A stretch of 20,105 nucleotides of DNA. Origin: Acanthaster planci (taxonomy: Eukaryota > Echinodermata > Asteroidea > Valvatida > Acanthasteridae). The position numbers and the translations under genes are program-made. Position 1 is the first letter of the stretch, and the number at the start of each line of letters is the position of its first letter. Where the stretch lies: assembly GCF_001949145.1 (NCBI RefSeq), contig NW_019091442.1, positions 203,324-223,428 on the forward strand, written 5' to 3'. Below, in pieces: positions 1 to 7,929 of this stretch. Under the pieces are notes generated by a model. It was not told the origin of the DNA. It searched no databases and saw only the letters and a list, made by a program, of their open reading frames with translations.

Positions 1-196
1 CAATCTCCAACCAAGAAACGCAGGTAATTAAATCTTACTGTCTAGACAGAAAGTGGTATGAAAACAAATGAAAGAGCCACCAACAAGGGTAAGGAGCAGG
101 AAATGACTTTCACAAGTTTCACTAGGCCAATTACAAGAAATGCAAAATTACATGTTGGCTGGAAATTCAAGTATGGATATCACTGCCTCATTTTCT
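1..196. other. flank downstream of the first minus-strand gene
   Basis: No open frame or repeat stands out. If the minus-strand model at 197-2271 is right, this is its 3' untranslated region or flank. No AATAAA signal is seen on the minus strand here, so the transcript end may lie outside the window. Confidence 0.3.
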
Positions 197-2271
197 CTAG
201 AACGGTTTCTTTTCAACAAAATGATTGAAATAGGATGTGTAAACAACCCAAAACATGACATTTAGGGGGATTTCAGGAAGTCTACATTTAACAAGGGGCC
301 CTGCAGGAGGTGGCATGGAAGTGATGCTTGATGTAGAAATAAATATTAACGTTTCATAATACACCAGGCAATCAAATTTCTACAAAAAATGTATTACATA
401 TTTTGATAAAGGCATGCTTCAGTTACCAAATACATGGTGTAAACTTACCTAAAGGTAGGAGAGGTAGTCTAGCATGGCATTCGTAGCCTTCCCCGTCTAG
501 ATGCACTGCTTTGGTTGTTTCCTTTAATTGCATGTTTCAGGGAATAAAGTATGGCGATTAACGCAAGAGTATGGCATTATAACGTAACAGTAGGGCATTA
601 TAATGCAATAGTACAGTGTTATAACACAATAGTACAGAGATATGATGCAACAGTTGGCCTTTGTAATGCTACAGTATGGCATTATAACGCAATAGTACAG
701 GGATACAAGGCAATAATACTGCAACACAACGCTATATAGTATGGCAATATAACGCAATAGTACAGCATTATAATACAATAGTATAGAATTATAATGCAAT
801 ACTATGGTGATATAACGCTAAAGTATGGCAATATAATGCCGAAAGAAAAAGGGTCATGCGCAAGGAGTTGGCGAATATGAGCCACTGTATAAATCACAGA
901 AATCTTGGATAAGTATCTTGCTTAGTTGATCCTTTTAACAAATGCTTCCCTAACATTTCATTGTCAACCTTCAGTGCTAATGTATTAATATGATTCCTGG
1001 CACAGCCCATTTGTTAAAGTGAGATTTTACCAGGAGGAACCATTGTACTGGATGTCGCACGAAATTTTTAAGTAAATGACTTTATTTTAGTTCAGAATTC
1101 TACTTCTAGTGAGGACCACCCCAATGGTGAAATAAAGGAGATGAACATACATATTAAAAAATGTGGTAATTTTAGTGTTTTTATTTCATTTTGCATGAAA
1201 GTGTTGGCCCATAATTCTTTCACTGAAACATTCGTGGGGCAGGCCACATTTGAATTGGCCGGAGTTCAGAACTAAAATAGCTATTAATTTTTAATCTTTG
1301 GAAATCCATATTAACAATCAAAATCAATTGTGAGCTGTTTTCATATCAATTGTGAGCTTTTTGGGAAAGTGATAGAGTAAATTAAGGTCTAAACTGAAAG
1401 TACCTTATCAGTTAAAATCGGTAAAAGATATGAATTTGCTTTCAACAGTCTCCAGTCAGATAGCATTCTCCAAAAACTTGGACCAGTGATTGCATGAAAT
1501 ACTCGAGCTCTCTCTGGCAACAGGTTGAAAAAGCTCAAAAATGTATTTTGAGTTGATGGCTGTGGCAAAGTTACATGTGATTTCTTGAAATTTGAAGATA
1601 TAATAACTTTCATACATACAATTAACACATCTGAAACTTCATGCTAATAACATCATCAGATCAAAAGTTATAACAAATGACCTTTACTTTTTCAGAAATC
1701 GCTAAAGAATAAATCCTGTTAGGTATAATTTTGAATTGCCCATCAAATGAAAGGGTAAATATTGGTGTTACTTGTCCAAGGTCATAAGGCTTGCCTAATT
1801 GTTCATTCGCACGGCCCGCCAATAATGAAAAGCCATCATTGTAGTCGTTGATTCCCATTTGATGCCTGTAATGCTATCCCTGTAAACCCATAGGCTTTGT
1901 GCATGCCTTTGTATTTTGCGCATACCACAGAATAACCAAACTTTCAATTGAGATGAGTGTGTATGCTTTTTGATCTGGGCTAGCAATTTCACTTTCAATG
2001 TCAAGTCAGTGCATGGTCCAGCGATAGTGCTAGGTTGCTCAGAGACCTGAGTTGTATTACGAGCTATCATCTTCAATTTTTTTTCTTCACCTCGAGAAAC
2101 TATTCTTTCTCAAAGATCCTTTGGCATGTATACATGTGCCTGTTGAGCACCTACATTTGACTGAAGTTACGTTGTAATGTGGCGACATTTGCTTTTTACA
2201 TTGCTGATGACTTACTGCCAGTGATTATATAATTGCAACTAAAATTGTTAAACAGATTTTTAGAGTTAGGA
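197..2271 (-). CDS. six-exon 3' portion of an unrecognised protein-coding gene
   Basis: I do not recognise the protein. Six minus-strand exons, in transcript order, are 2271-2216, 2139-2091, 1865-1688, 1559-1404, 521-449 and 300-197. Each is bounded by AG and GT, with good donors (GTAAGT at 2215-2210 and 448-443) and a strong pyrimidine tract before 2271 and 300. Codon phases match at every junction and no stop occurs until TAG at 199-197, giving roughly 200 codons. Readable pieces are IITG at the end of exon 1, DYNDGFSLLAGRANEQLGK and FDGQFKIIPNRIYSLAI in exon 3, ARVFHAITGPSFWRMLSDWR in exon 4 and HLDGEGYECHARLPLLPL in exon 5. The last exon, rich in aromatic residues near its end, is the least protein-like. 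Exon 4 could start further upstream, as the frame stays open to 1630. The 5' end is not found. Weak points are the acceptor at 2139 and the donor at 1687. The model is inferred from splice signals and phase only. Confidence 0.5.
550..845. repeat. 21-bp minisatellite, about 14 diverged copies
   Basis: The unit is close to TATGGCATTATAACGCAATAG. Successive copies begin at 550, 570, 591, 612, 633, 654, 675, 696, 717, 740, 761, 782, 803 and 824. Most are 21 bp; single copies are 20 or 23 bp. Because 21 is divisible by three, both strands stay open for 60-90 codons and give false repetitive peptides. The array lies inside the 882-bp intron (522-1403) of the minus-strand gene model. Confidence 0.9.
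1323..1358. repeat. short tandem duplication
   Basis: The 14-mer ATCAATTGTGAGCT occurs at 1323-1336 and again at 1345-1358, a 22-bp period, inside the same intron as the minisatellite. Confidence 0.7.
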
Positions 2272-2648
2272 CTGGTGGAATAAGGGGGAGAGTTAGTTGG
2301 TTGTAAATTGTGTAAAATAATTGAGTAAAACATACAAGAGTGAGGGTTATTTGCATCAGATCAAGAGAAATGTCATGACCTTTCCAGACAAGAATGCATA
2401 GTTCCGGCAAGACAGTTTATCGGTTTGCACAAGAATAATATTCTATATATAATCTATATCTGCTCTGGCGCATATTCGGGTACATAACTCGAATGTGTCA
2501 AGTCAACCACATTTGGTCTTGTTTCCCTATGCCCTTCTCTTAACACGGGGCAGAGCTATTGGCCAACTTGACGCGTCGCATTTATTTTGTTTTGCATCAG
2601 GTCGTACATGTGTAATAATTTCTATAGTGAACTGTGAATTTCGAAAGA

Positions 2649-2777
2649 ATGTCGATACTCTGTGTTGTTGGTGGCTGTTGTCACAATCAAAACAATTCCC
2701 TGGAGAGCAGTTTGTTAAATTCCCAAAAGAGTCACACCAGCGTGTGTAGGTTAGATTTGTGGATAACACACAATTAG
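2649..2777 (+). pseudogene. THAP-type (C2CH) zinc-finger remnant
   Basis: An ATG at 2649 opens a 42-codon frame beginning MSILCVVGGCCHNQNN, whose C-x4-C spacing resembles the start of a THAP DNA-binding domain. The middle of the domain reads better in another frame as EQFVKFPKESHQR (about 2704-2745), like the F-x-R/K-F-P-K segment of THAP proteins. The first frame then resumes with RLDLWIT, like the R-x-x-W-I segment. Two opposite indels would explain this. The expected later Cys-x2-His pair is not seen before the stop at 2775-2777. THAP domains occur in P-element-type transposases and host transcription factors, and nothing here decides which. It lies about 100 bp from the 3' end of the Penelope-like fragment. 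Confidence 0.4.
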
Positions 2778-2895
2778 ATTTTTATGAGGACTCAAAATTC
2801 CAAAAAACTTGTGCATGTTTATATGTATGTAAAGTAGCTCTTGAAGGTTTGCATGGTGGAATACAATAAGGTAGAGGGTTTGCGGATACACCATG

Positions 2896-2929
2896 TCTCT
2901 TTTGAGTATGTGTGGTTCTGAAAAGAACC
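2896..2929 (-). promoter_or_regulatory. histone-type 3' stem-loop plus purine-rich box
   Basis: On the minus strand, GGTTCT-TTTC-AGAACC (2929-2914) is a perfect 6-bp stem with a 4-nt loop. It matches the animal histone mRNA 3' stem-loop pattern GGYYCTTTTCAGRRCC and is followed by ACAC. Nine bases further, CAAAAGAGA (2904-2896) resembles the histone downstream element (CAAGAAAGA type). No histone reading frame lies upstream. It sits in the 3' tail of the Penelope-like element, downstream of its stop codon. Function is inference. Confidence 0.5.
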
Positions 2930-2942
2930 GGTTACTCAATTG

Positions 2943-2974
2943 TTTCAGACAGTGAGTGCTCTGTCCATCTTCAG
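2943..2974 (-). ncRNA. hammerhead-ribozyme-like core (degenerate)
   Basis: On the minus strand, CTGAAGA (2974-2968) fits the CUGANGA box. It is followed by one extra T, a 6-bp helix GGACAG/CTGTCT (2966-2961 with 2952-2947) around an 8-nt loop, and GAAA (2946-2943). Hammerhead motifs are known from Penelope-like elements. Against activity: the extra base before helix II, only a two-pair helix III (AC/GT), and no clear helix I pairing with the bases upstream of CTGAAGA. Confidence 0.35.
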
Positions 2975-3147
2975 GACGTATGCGATCCAACTGTGCTGCT
3001 GCTTATATGCTGTGGGTGATCACTGAGGCATGGGAATTGGGATTCAAGCAATCTGGGTACTGGGGCGTGAAGGCGAGAACTGTGTTGAGAGCTGCTGTGA
3101 CTGCTCACTGGCACTTGTCAGTTGGTGTTGGGGTGCTGAGTGCCGGA

Positions 3148-3689
3148 TATAGGGGACCCATGTGGCACAAAGGTTAGGAGTCCGTGGGTATAGGGGACCC
3201 GTTTGACAGGAGGGGGCACCAAATATCACTGATGTTGTAGCCGATGTCTTGGGGGACCGTCTTGTTCTTGAAGATGTCAATGGCCTCGCGAATACGTGGG
3301 GGGGGCATTGCTCGATGCTGGCGATGAGATGTGCTTCATGCCATTTGATAGCATGGTCTATTTCATGTGAATGTTTCACAATGGATGACTTCTTGTAGTC
3401 TCCCCGTCATCTATGTGCTTGGTGTTCGTTGAGTCTAGTGGTTAGATCCCTGCCTGTCTCTCCGCTGTACACTTGACCGCATTCACAGGGGATCTTGTAG
3501 ACGCCGGGTCTAGACTTGAGGTCTTGTGGAGTGATTACAGGAGGTTTCTGATCTTGCTGGGTACCATGTGGAACACTCTGATGCCCTGTCTCTGGAGGAT
3601 GCGCTGGATTTGGTGGGAAGTGGGACCTAGGTATGGGAGGGTGACTGAACTATTGTGTGTGTGGGGTTTACCAAGGGTATAGGGGACCC
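3148..3689. repeat. repeated GGGTATAGGGGACCC motif
   Basis: An identical 15-mer GGGTATAGGGGACCC occurs at 3186-3200 and 3675-3689, with a shorter copy TATAGGGGACCCA at 3148-3160. The first two bracket the endonuclease module. One lies in the linker between reverse transcriptase and nuclease, and the other encodes the last codons of the nuclease frame (peptide GSPIP in both). Confidence 0.75.
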
Positions 3690-3942
3690 ATCAGTTGGGG
3701 CGAGGTGTAGGTTGCTGGGTCTTGACTTGACTCTTCTTGAATCCGTTCCGCTGGAGTGCCTTGGAGATGTGGTGGAGCTCATTGTTCAGGTTGCGCTGGT
3801 CACATACGTTGTATGCCCGGTGTACGAGGGTGATGTTGACCGAGTTCTTGATCTTGAGGTTGTGAAAGGAGCACTGATGGAGGTACCAGTCTGTGTGGAT
3901 GGGTTTCCGTTAAACCTTGGGGGAGAGGGTGCCCTCAGGTTG
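3174..3942 (-). pseudogene. Penelope-like RT C-terminus plus GIY-YIG endonuclease, broken
   Basis: Frame 1 (3942-3691) reads QPEGTLSPKV, a stop where a Tyr is expected, RKPIHTDWYLHQC, then ITLVHRAYNVCDQRNLNNEL and ISKALQRNGFKKSQVKT, ending at TGA 3693-3691. A second frame (about 3670-3535) reads VTLPYLGPTSHQIQRILQRQ and GIRVFHMVPSKIRNLL. A third (3532-3306) carries the nuclease: PGVYKIPCECGQVYSGETGR, then DLTTRLNEH, a TGA at 3409-3407 and KKSSIVKHSHEIDHAIKW. The second signature is YSG rather than YIG. A run of eight G (3298-3305, plus strand) marks a further frameshift, after which REAIDIFKNKTVPQDIGYNI continues to TAA at 3176-3174, probably the natural end. At least two internal stops and three frameshifts make it non-functional. 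Names follow known Penelope-like motifs; the breaks are read directly. Confidence 0.85.
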
Positions 3943-4489
3943 TCTGTACACGTATGTACATGTCCCAGTACTGACATTTACATGTACCTCACCAACTCCT
4001 TCAATGTCACTTTCTTCGTCAAATGAATGAGACAAACAAAACATGACAAGTGATCGCTGTCATGATTGAAAAAAGCATCAGCTGAAATTATCGTTTGAGT
4101 CTGACATGATTGCACATGCTAACGCTACTACTTTACGTACACGTTGAGGCGTCATTGCATAACAGTAAACAGTCACCGGATGAAGGACTCTGTCCTATGA
4201 CATCACGATTCTTGGGAATTTCTTCAGACAACTTTTTGTACCCGACGGCTGTTATTTAGTTTTTGCTCCCATAAGGGAGTGAAATAGTGTCGTGAAAACA
4301 ATAATTTTTAACACATTTCTGCGCATTTGAAATTATGCAGATGTGTTTTCTTGTTATATATATGTTTGTTTTATGTATTCATGCATGTTTTACAAGAAAT
4401 CTTTCCAGCAAGGGCCCATCCCCTTGAAGGATGAGCTTTAATTCAATAAGACACCTGCCTATCACCATTTTGTGATTGACATTTTGCAG
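3943..4489. other. non-coding stretch
   Basis: No convincing gene is seen. The first 30 bases are ACATGTAC-type repeat that abuts the truncated edge of the Penelope-like element. A small hairpin CTCCC-ATAA-GGGAG lies at 4266-4279. Confidence 0.4.
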
Positions 4490-4632
4490 AGGACATTTTG
4501 AAGCTCTGGCCAAGTCAATCCCTGCTGTCCCTCCAGCTGTCTCAATCATTGTTCATTCCATGCATTCACTTAAAATGTCCCACTCCTCACCACATGGTGG
4601 GGGCCTGGCTGCATTGCTATCTGGTTTCCCTG
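4490..4632 (+). CDS. candidate internal or terminal exon, unrecognised protein
   Basis: An acceptor ATTTTGCAG ends at 4489 and an open frame of 47 codons follows, reading GHFEALAKSIPAVPPAVSII, then VHSMHSLKMSHSS, PHGGG and LAALLSGFP. The amino-acid make-up is protein-like and GC content rises over the exon. A possible donor GTACCT starts at 4633. If it is not used, the frame ends five codons later (GTSEI then TAA at about 4648). The exon begins with one base of a split codon. No homologue is recognised, and the neighbouring exons cannot be joined in phase with certainty. Confidence 0.45.
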
Positions 4633-4650
4633 GTACCTCTGAAATTTAAT

Positions 4651-5525
4651 TTAGTTTCCCAATTTCCTTTTTGAGACTTCTGAGTGAGAGCTCCAATCGA
4701 AAACTGTGTGGTTTAGTTTGACTCCGTTATACCTAAGCTGTCTGCCCTACTGTGAGGCATCATTGCCTATTAGGCCTGAAACCTGCCTGATATCTCTCAA
4801 GTACTTGTAGTACCTTGATAAGATGATGAGTTACAGCAGAGTGAGGAAAAGTTATGTGTGGTGTTTCTCCCACCACAAGGATGTCATATTGGCTGCAATC
4901 ACAGAAGATTTTCCATGTATTGCCTATGTATAATTTTCAGTTCTCACAGGTTGTATAAAGACCAAGTGCTTAGTGCAAGATCTTCTATTGTCAAGTTTAA
5001 TTACTTAAAGATAATCCTAGGTATATTTTGTATGCAATCCATTTGTCCCATGAATTCTGTCAGCTACCACAAAGTATTTTTTTTAAAGTTGTCTGATGTG
5101 TGACTGAAGCTTCACTGATATTCGTATCATCAGTGTATTCATAGAGTGTATTACTGTTAGTGAAGTTGTGATTTTAAAATAGCTTTAAACAAATTTATGA
5201 TTCAGAGTTGATTGGTTTTTAAGTTTTAGTTGCTAAGGGCCAAATGAATTTATTGAAGTCCATTGTATTAATTTTTTGAGAGAGAAAAAAATCTGCATAT
5301 ATGAATGAAGTAGCTCAGATTATGTGTCTTTCTTTTCAAGAGCTGCACTTGTTTCCTTTTGTTTGTTTAGTTAGTACAACATCAGGGCTAAAGTAAATGA
5401 AATTTAGCTCAGTTAGGATACATAAAGATGTATATGTACCCGGACATTCCCACCCCTTCCTAGTTGTTGTCCTCTTCCTTCCTCTCCTTCTGGCCTATTA
5501 TAGACCTGTGTAGAGACAGCTGCAG
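4651..5525. other. probable intron or intergenic DNA
   Basis: No firm gene. A 40-codon plus-strand frame ending at TAA near 4931 (containing DVILAAITEDFPCIAYV) has a possible acceptor before it but no good donor, so it is left uncalled. Confidence 0.3.
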
Positions 5526-5568
5526 TGTACATGTACATGTACAACTGTACATGTACATGTACAGTACA
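5526..5568. repeat. twin 18-bp TGTACA palindromes
   Basis: TGTACATGTACATGTACA occurs at 5526-5543 and again at 5546-5563, separated by two bases. Each is a perfect palindrome. A shorter array of the same kind lies at 5743-5767. Confidence 0.85.
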
Positions 5569-5599
5569 TTTGCACTATACTGTGTGCACCCACTCATAG

Positions 5600-6126
5600 C
5601 GACCTGTGCAGTAAGCACCTCCCGCACTACAAGCCCATGGATGATTCCAGAGTCACTGCTTGGGAATGGTTCGCATTGATTGGCCAGTGAGATTTGCAGT
5701 GACCTGGTCCTATGCTTTGAGTCTACTCACTGCGTCCAATATATACATGTACATGTACAATACATGTTGTGGTATAACAGCTGGAGTATGTGTTGTACAC
5801 TTATGTAGTTGAAACAGCTGTGTGCATCTTACAAGAACTCTCTTGCTGGTTTTTCAGGAAATTCACTGTGCTTCGAATTGCCATTCACACAGTTGTTGTG
5901 CAATTGGTCATTTTGTGCACTGAGGATTAATGATACTAGCGATCACTGATGGTCTGCAGGTTTATGGTAGGAGCTAAATCTAAAAGCTCTGTATTTTGAC
6001 CATCACAGTCATCCTATGTGGGCTTTGAATCTCCAGAATTTGGATGTTTGCAGGAAATGCTTGGTTCATTCGGTGGATTTTTATCTGAGTCAGGATTGCA
6101 GTTCTATCAGCACTGAACAAGTTTAG
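5600..6126 (+). CDS. two candidate exons, unrecognised protein
   Basis: The first exon (5600-5686) follows an AG at 5598-5599 and reads DLCSKHLPHYKPMDDSRVTA then WEWFALIG before a donor GTGAGA at 5687. The second (6009-6126) follows CATCACAG and continues in phase as HHPMWALNLQNLDVCRKCLV and HSVDFYLSQDCSSISTEQV, with TAG at 6124-6126. A donor-like GTAAAT starts at 6129, so the stop could be a decay mutation in an internal exon. A rival frame in the second exon (GFESPEFGCLQEMLGSFGGF) is also open. It may belong with the exon at 4490-4632, but a linking exon of the right phase was not found. No family is recognised. Confidence 0.4.
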
Positions 6127-6129
6127 AGG

Positions 6130-7335
6130 TAAATATGCATGATAAGATTTTTATTGGTACAGATATCTTTAGATGTTGGTTCATAGATATTATTGGAACA
6201 CATAGTGTTCTTTTCTATTCATGAAACAATGTGGTGAGTGTAGGGAAGCAACTTGTGGAAAATCATCCATCAGCTTACTCCCATGCTTTTGTGTTCATAA
6301 GCCACATTTCTATAACAGCAATGTATTGTGAATTTGAAGTACCTGTACATTTACCCCAAGATAACATCCAAGCATAGATCATGATGCATGTACATGATGT
6401 AGCTTGCAACTGACTTTAGAATTTGTGGAATTTTTGACAGCAAACTTGTTTACATGTAACTTTACATAATAGTGTCTAAGCATATGAAAGGGGAAAGAAA
6501 ACACAGATTCATTTATATGCATACCGTGCAGAACCCTACCTGTGTAGCAGAAAAGCTCACCTGCTCTACATGTACGTGTATAATATATACCCATATGCAC
6601 TACACACTATGTAAATTGTGGACTTGTGCAGTGTAGAAGTTAGAGTGTCAATATTTACTCTTTTTGTTGTTGCATCACATGTACTTCCAAACTGTTAAAA
6701 GGCATACATGATATGTACATGTGTAGACTGGTACATGTACATGCATGTGTTTTGTGGTACATTTATAGTGTTCAATACGTAATGTTTCCTTCTGTCATGT
6801 TCAATACAAATACTTCCTTGTGTCGATACATAGTAAAAAGATTATTTGAATGTGTGAACAATATTAGGACAGCTCAAGGCCTGTACTAGAGCAACAGTTT
6901 ACTTGTACATTTTGTGATATTTTTGCTCGTGCGTGTAACTGTCTTCATGGGAGGTGTGCAATTCTACCATACCCAGAATACTAATCAGCAAACTTTTGCA
7001 CATAAATGGGATGAACTTGAAATAAACATATCTGCTCCGAGCAGAGCAAAAGAGGCCTTTTTTTAGTATTCACCACGTCGGCGCTCGTTTATAATGGGAT
7101 CGATGGTGCATTTGACAGGCTGAGTATGCTTAAAAAATTTATTCCTTAATGTATTGTCTTTGCGTACACACAGAACGCATGCAAAAACCCACTCGGAAAA
7201 CTTACTACCATCTGTCTTTCTTTTGCTGCTTGGGTGTGCACTTCAGCTCGGGCGGATACTTTAGTATTTCATGTGTTTTAATATTTCCCTTCAAAAAAGA
7301 AAAACAACACAAAATTTGTAACTTTTTTCACTGCC
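6130..7335. other. non-coding stretch with ACATGTAC repeats
   Basis: No exon-like frame with splice sites was found on either strand. Short ACATGTAC-type repeats lie at 6565-6580 and 6702-6750. Confidence 0.4.
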
Positions 7336-7925
7336 TGATAAGTTCGGAGCCACTCAAAATTTTGTATGTTTTTTAAATTTCGACTTTTTTTCGAAATAGT
7401 GGGTAGATGGGTCAAAGAAATAAATTGAAAATCAAAATTAACTTTTTATGTTAAAATCCCCCCCCCAAAATATTTTTCTGATTTGTCTGAAATACACGTA
7501 GCGTCCGCGCCACGAGAACATTCCAAAAATGCAATATGTTTCAACTTCATTCCCATGTACAGACAGGTTGACTTTGCATGTACATGTACACCGTCTCCGT
7601 GTACATGTACGTGCACATACGTTGGAAACATCGTGAAAGGAGGTTTTTTATTATACTTGAAATCTGGGCACTCAATAGGCCACACAAATGTGGCAGGGTG
7701 CCAGGTGTATTAACCTACCGATACACATAGAGAACATTGAACACCAGTTGTTAATAATGTGTTGCATTACAGATTTTTACATGTATTTTATTTAAATCAA
7801 ATGCATGTACAATGCACTAGGAGAAAATTTTTTTTGTTAATTGAAATGTGGGGTGGGTCAAGAAAATTTGGAAAAAAGGTCGAAAATTAAAAAACATTGA
7901 AAATTTTGAATGGCCCCTTACTCAG
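7336..7925. mobile_element. inverted-repeat element of about 590 bp (MITE or foldback)
   Basis: The left arm (7350-7397) and the reverse complement of the right arm (7866-7912) align over about 47 bp with roughly eight differences, sharing for example TCAAAATTTT, ATGTTTTTTAA and TTTCGAC. Weaker similarity extends outward to 7336 and 7925. There is no coding capacity inside. The interior has a run of nine C (7458-7466) and an ACATGTAC repeat (7577-7620). No target-site duplication was identified, so exact ends are uncertain. Confidence 0.55.
7577..7620. repeat. ACATGTAC-type repeat
   Basis: Two palindromic blocks, CATGTACATGTACA and GTGTACATGTACGTGCAC, are separated by a short spacer. The array lies inside the inverted-repeat element. 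Confidence 0.75.
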
Positions 7926-7929
7926 TAAT

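Larger units (their letters stand above)
2875..3942 (-). mobile_element. Penelope-like retroelement, 5'-truncated and decayed (copy 1)
   Basis: The minus strand carries, in order, the end of a reverse transcriptase, a linker, a GIY-YIG endonuclease domain and a 3' tail. A reverse transcriptase joined to a C-terminal GIY-YIG nuclease is diagnostic of Penelope-like elements, which insert by target-primed reverse transcription. Homology starts near 3942, so the catalytic reverse-transcriptase core is absent. The tail runs past the stop at 3174 to about 2875, but no target-site duplication was identified and the ends are approximate. The element is more GC-rich than its surroundings. A related but separate fragment lies at 16633-17300 in the same orientation. 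Confidence 0.85.

Noticed and set aside
524-799. Minus-strand 91-codon Tyr/Cys-rich frame and plus-strand 62-codon frame
   Set aside because: Both are products of the 21-bp minisatellite rather than genes.
2914-2929. A histone gene 3' end as the source of the stem-loop
   Set aside because: The sequence upstream on the same strand encodes Penelope-like endonuclease, and no histone peptide is present in any frame.
3473-4026. Plus-strand frames of 69 and 123 codons
   Set aside because: They lie antisense to the Penelope-like coding remnant, whose minus-strand peptides show clear family motifs.
4812-4931. Plus-strand 40-codon frame containing DVILAAITEDFPCIAYV
   Set aside because: No good donor, and its phase does not link the exons on either side.
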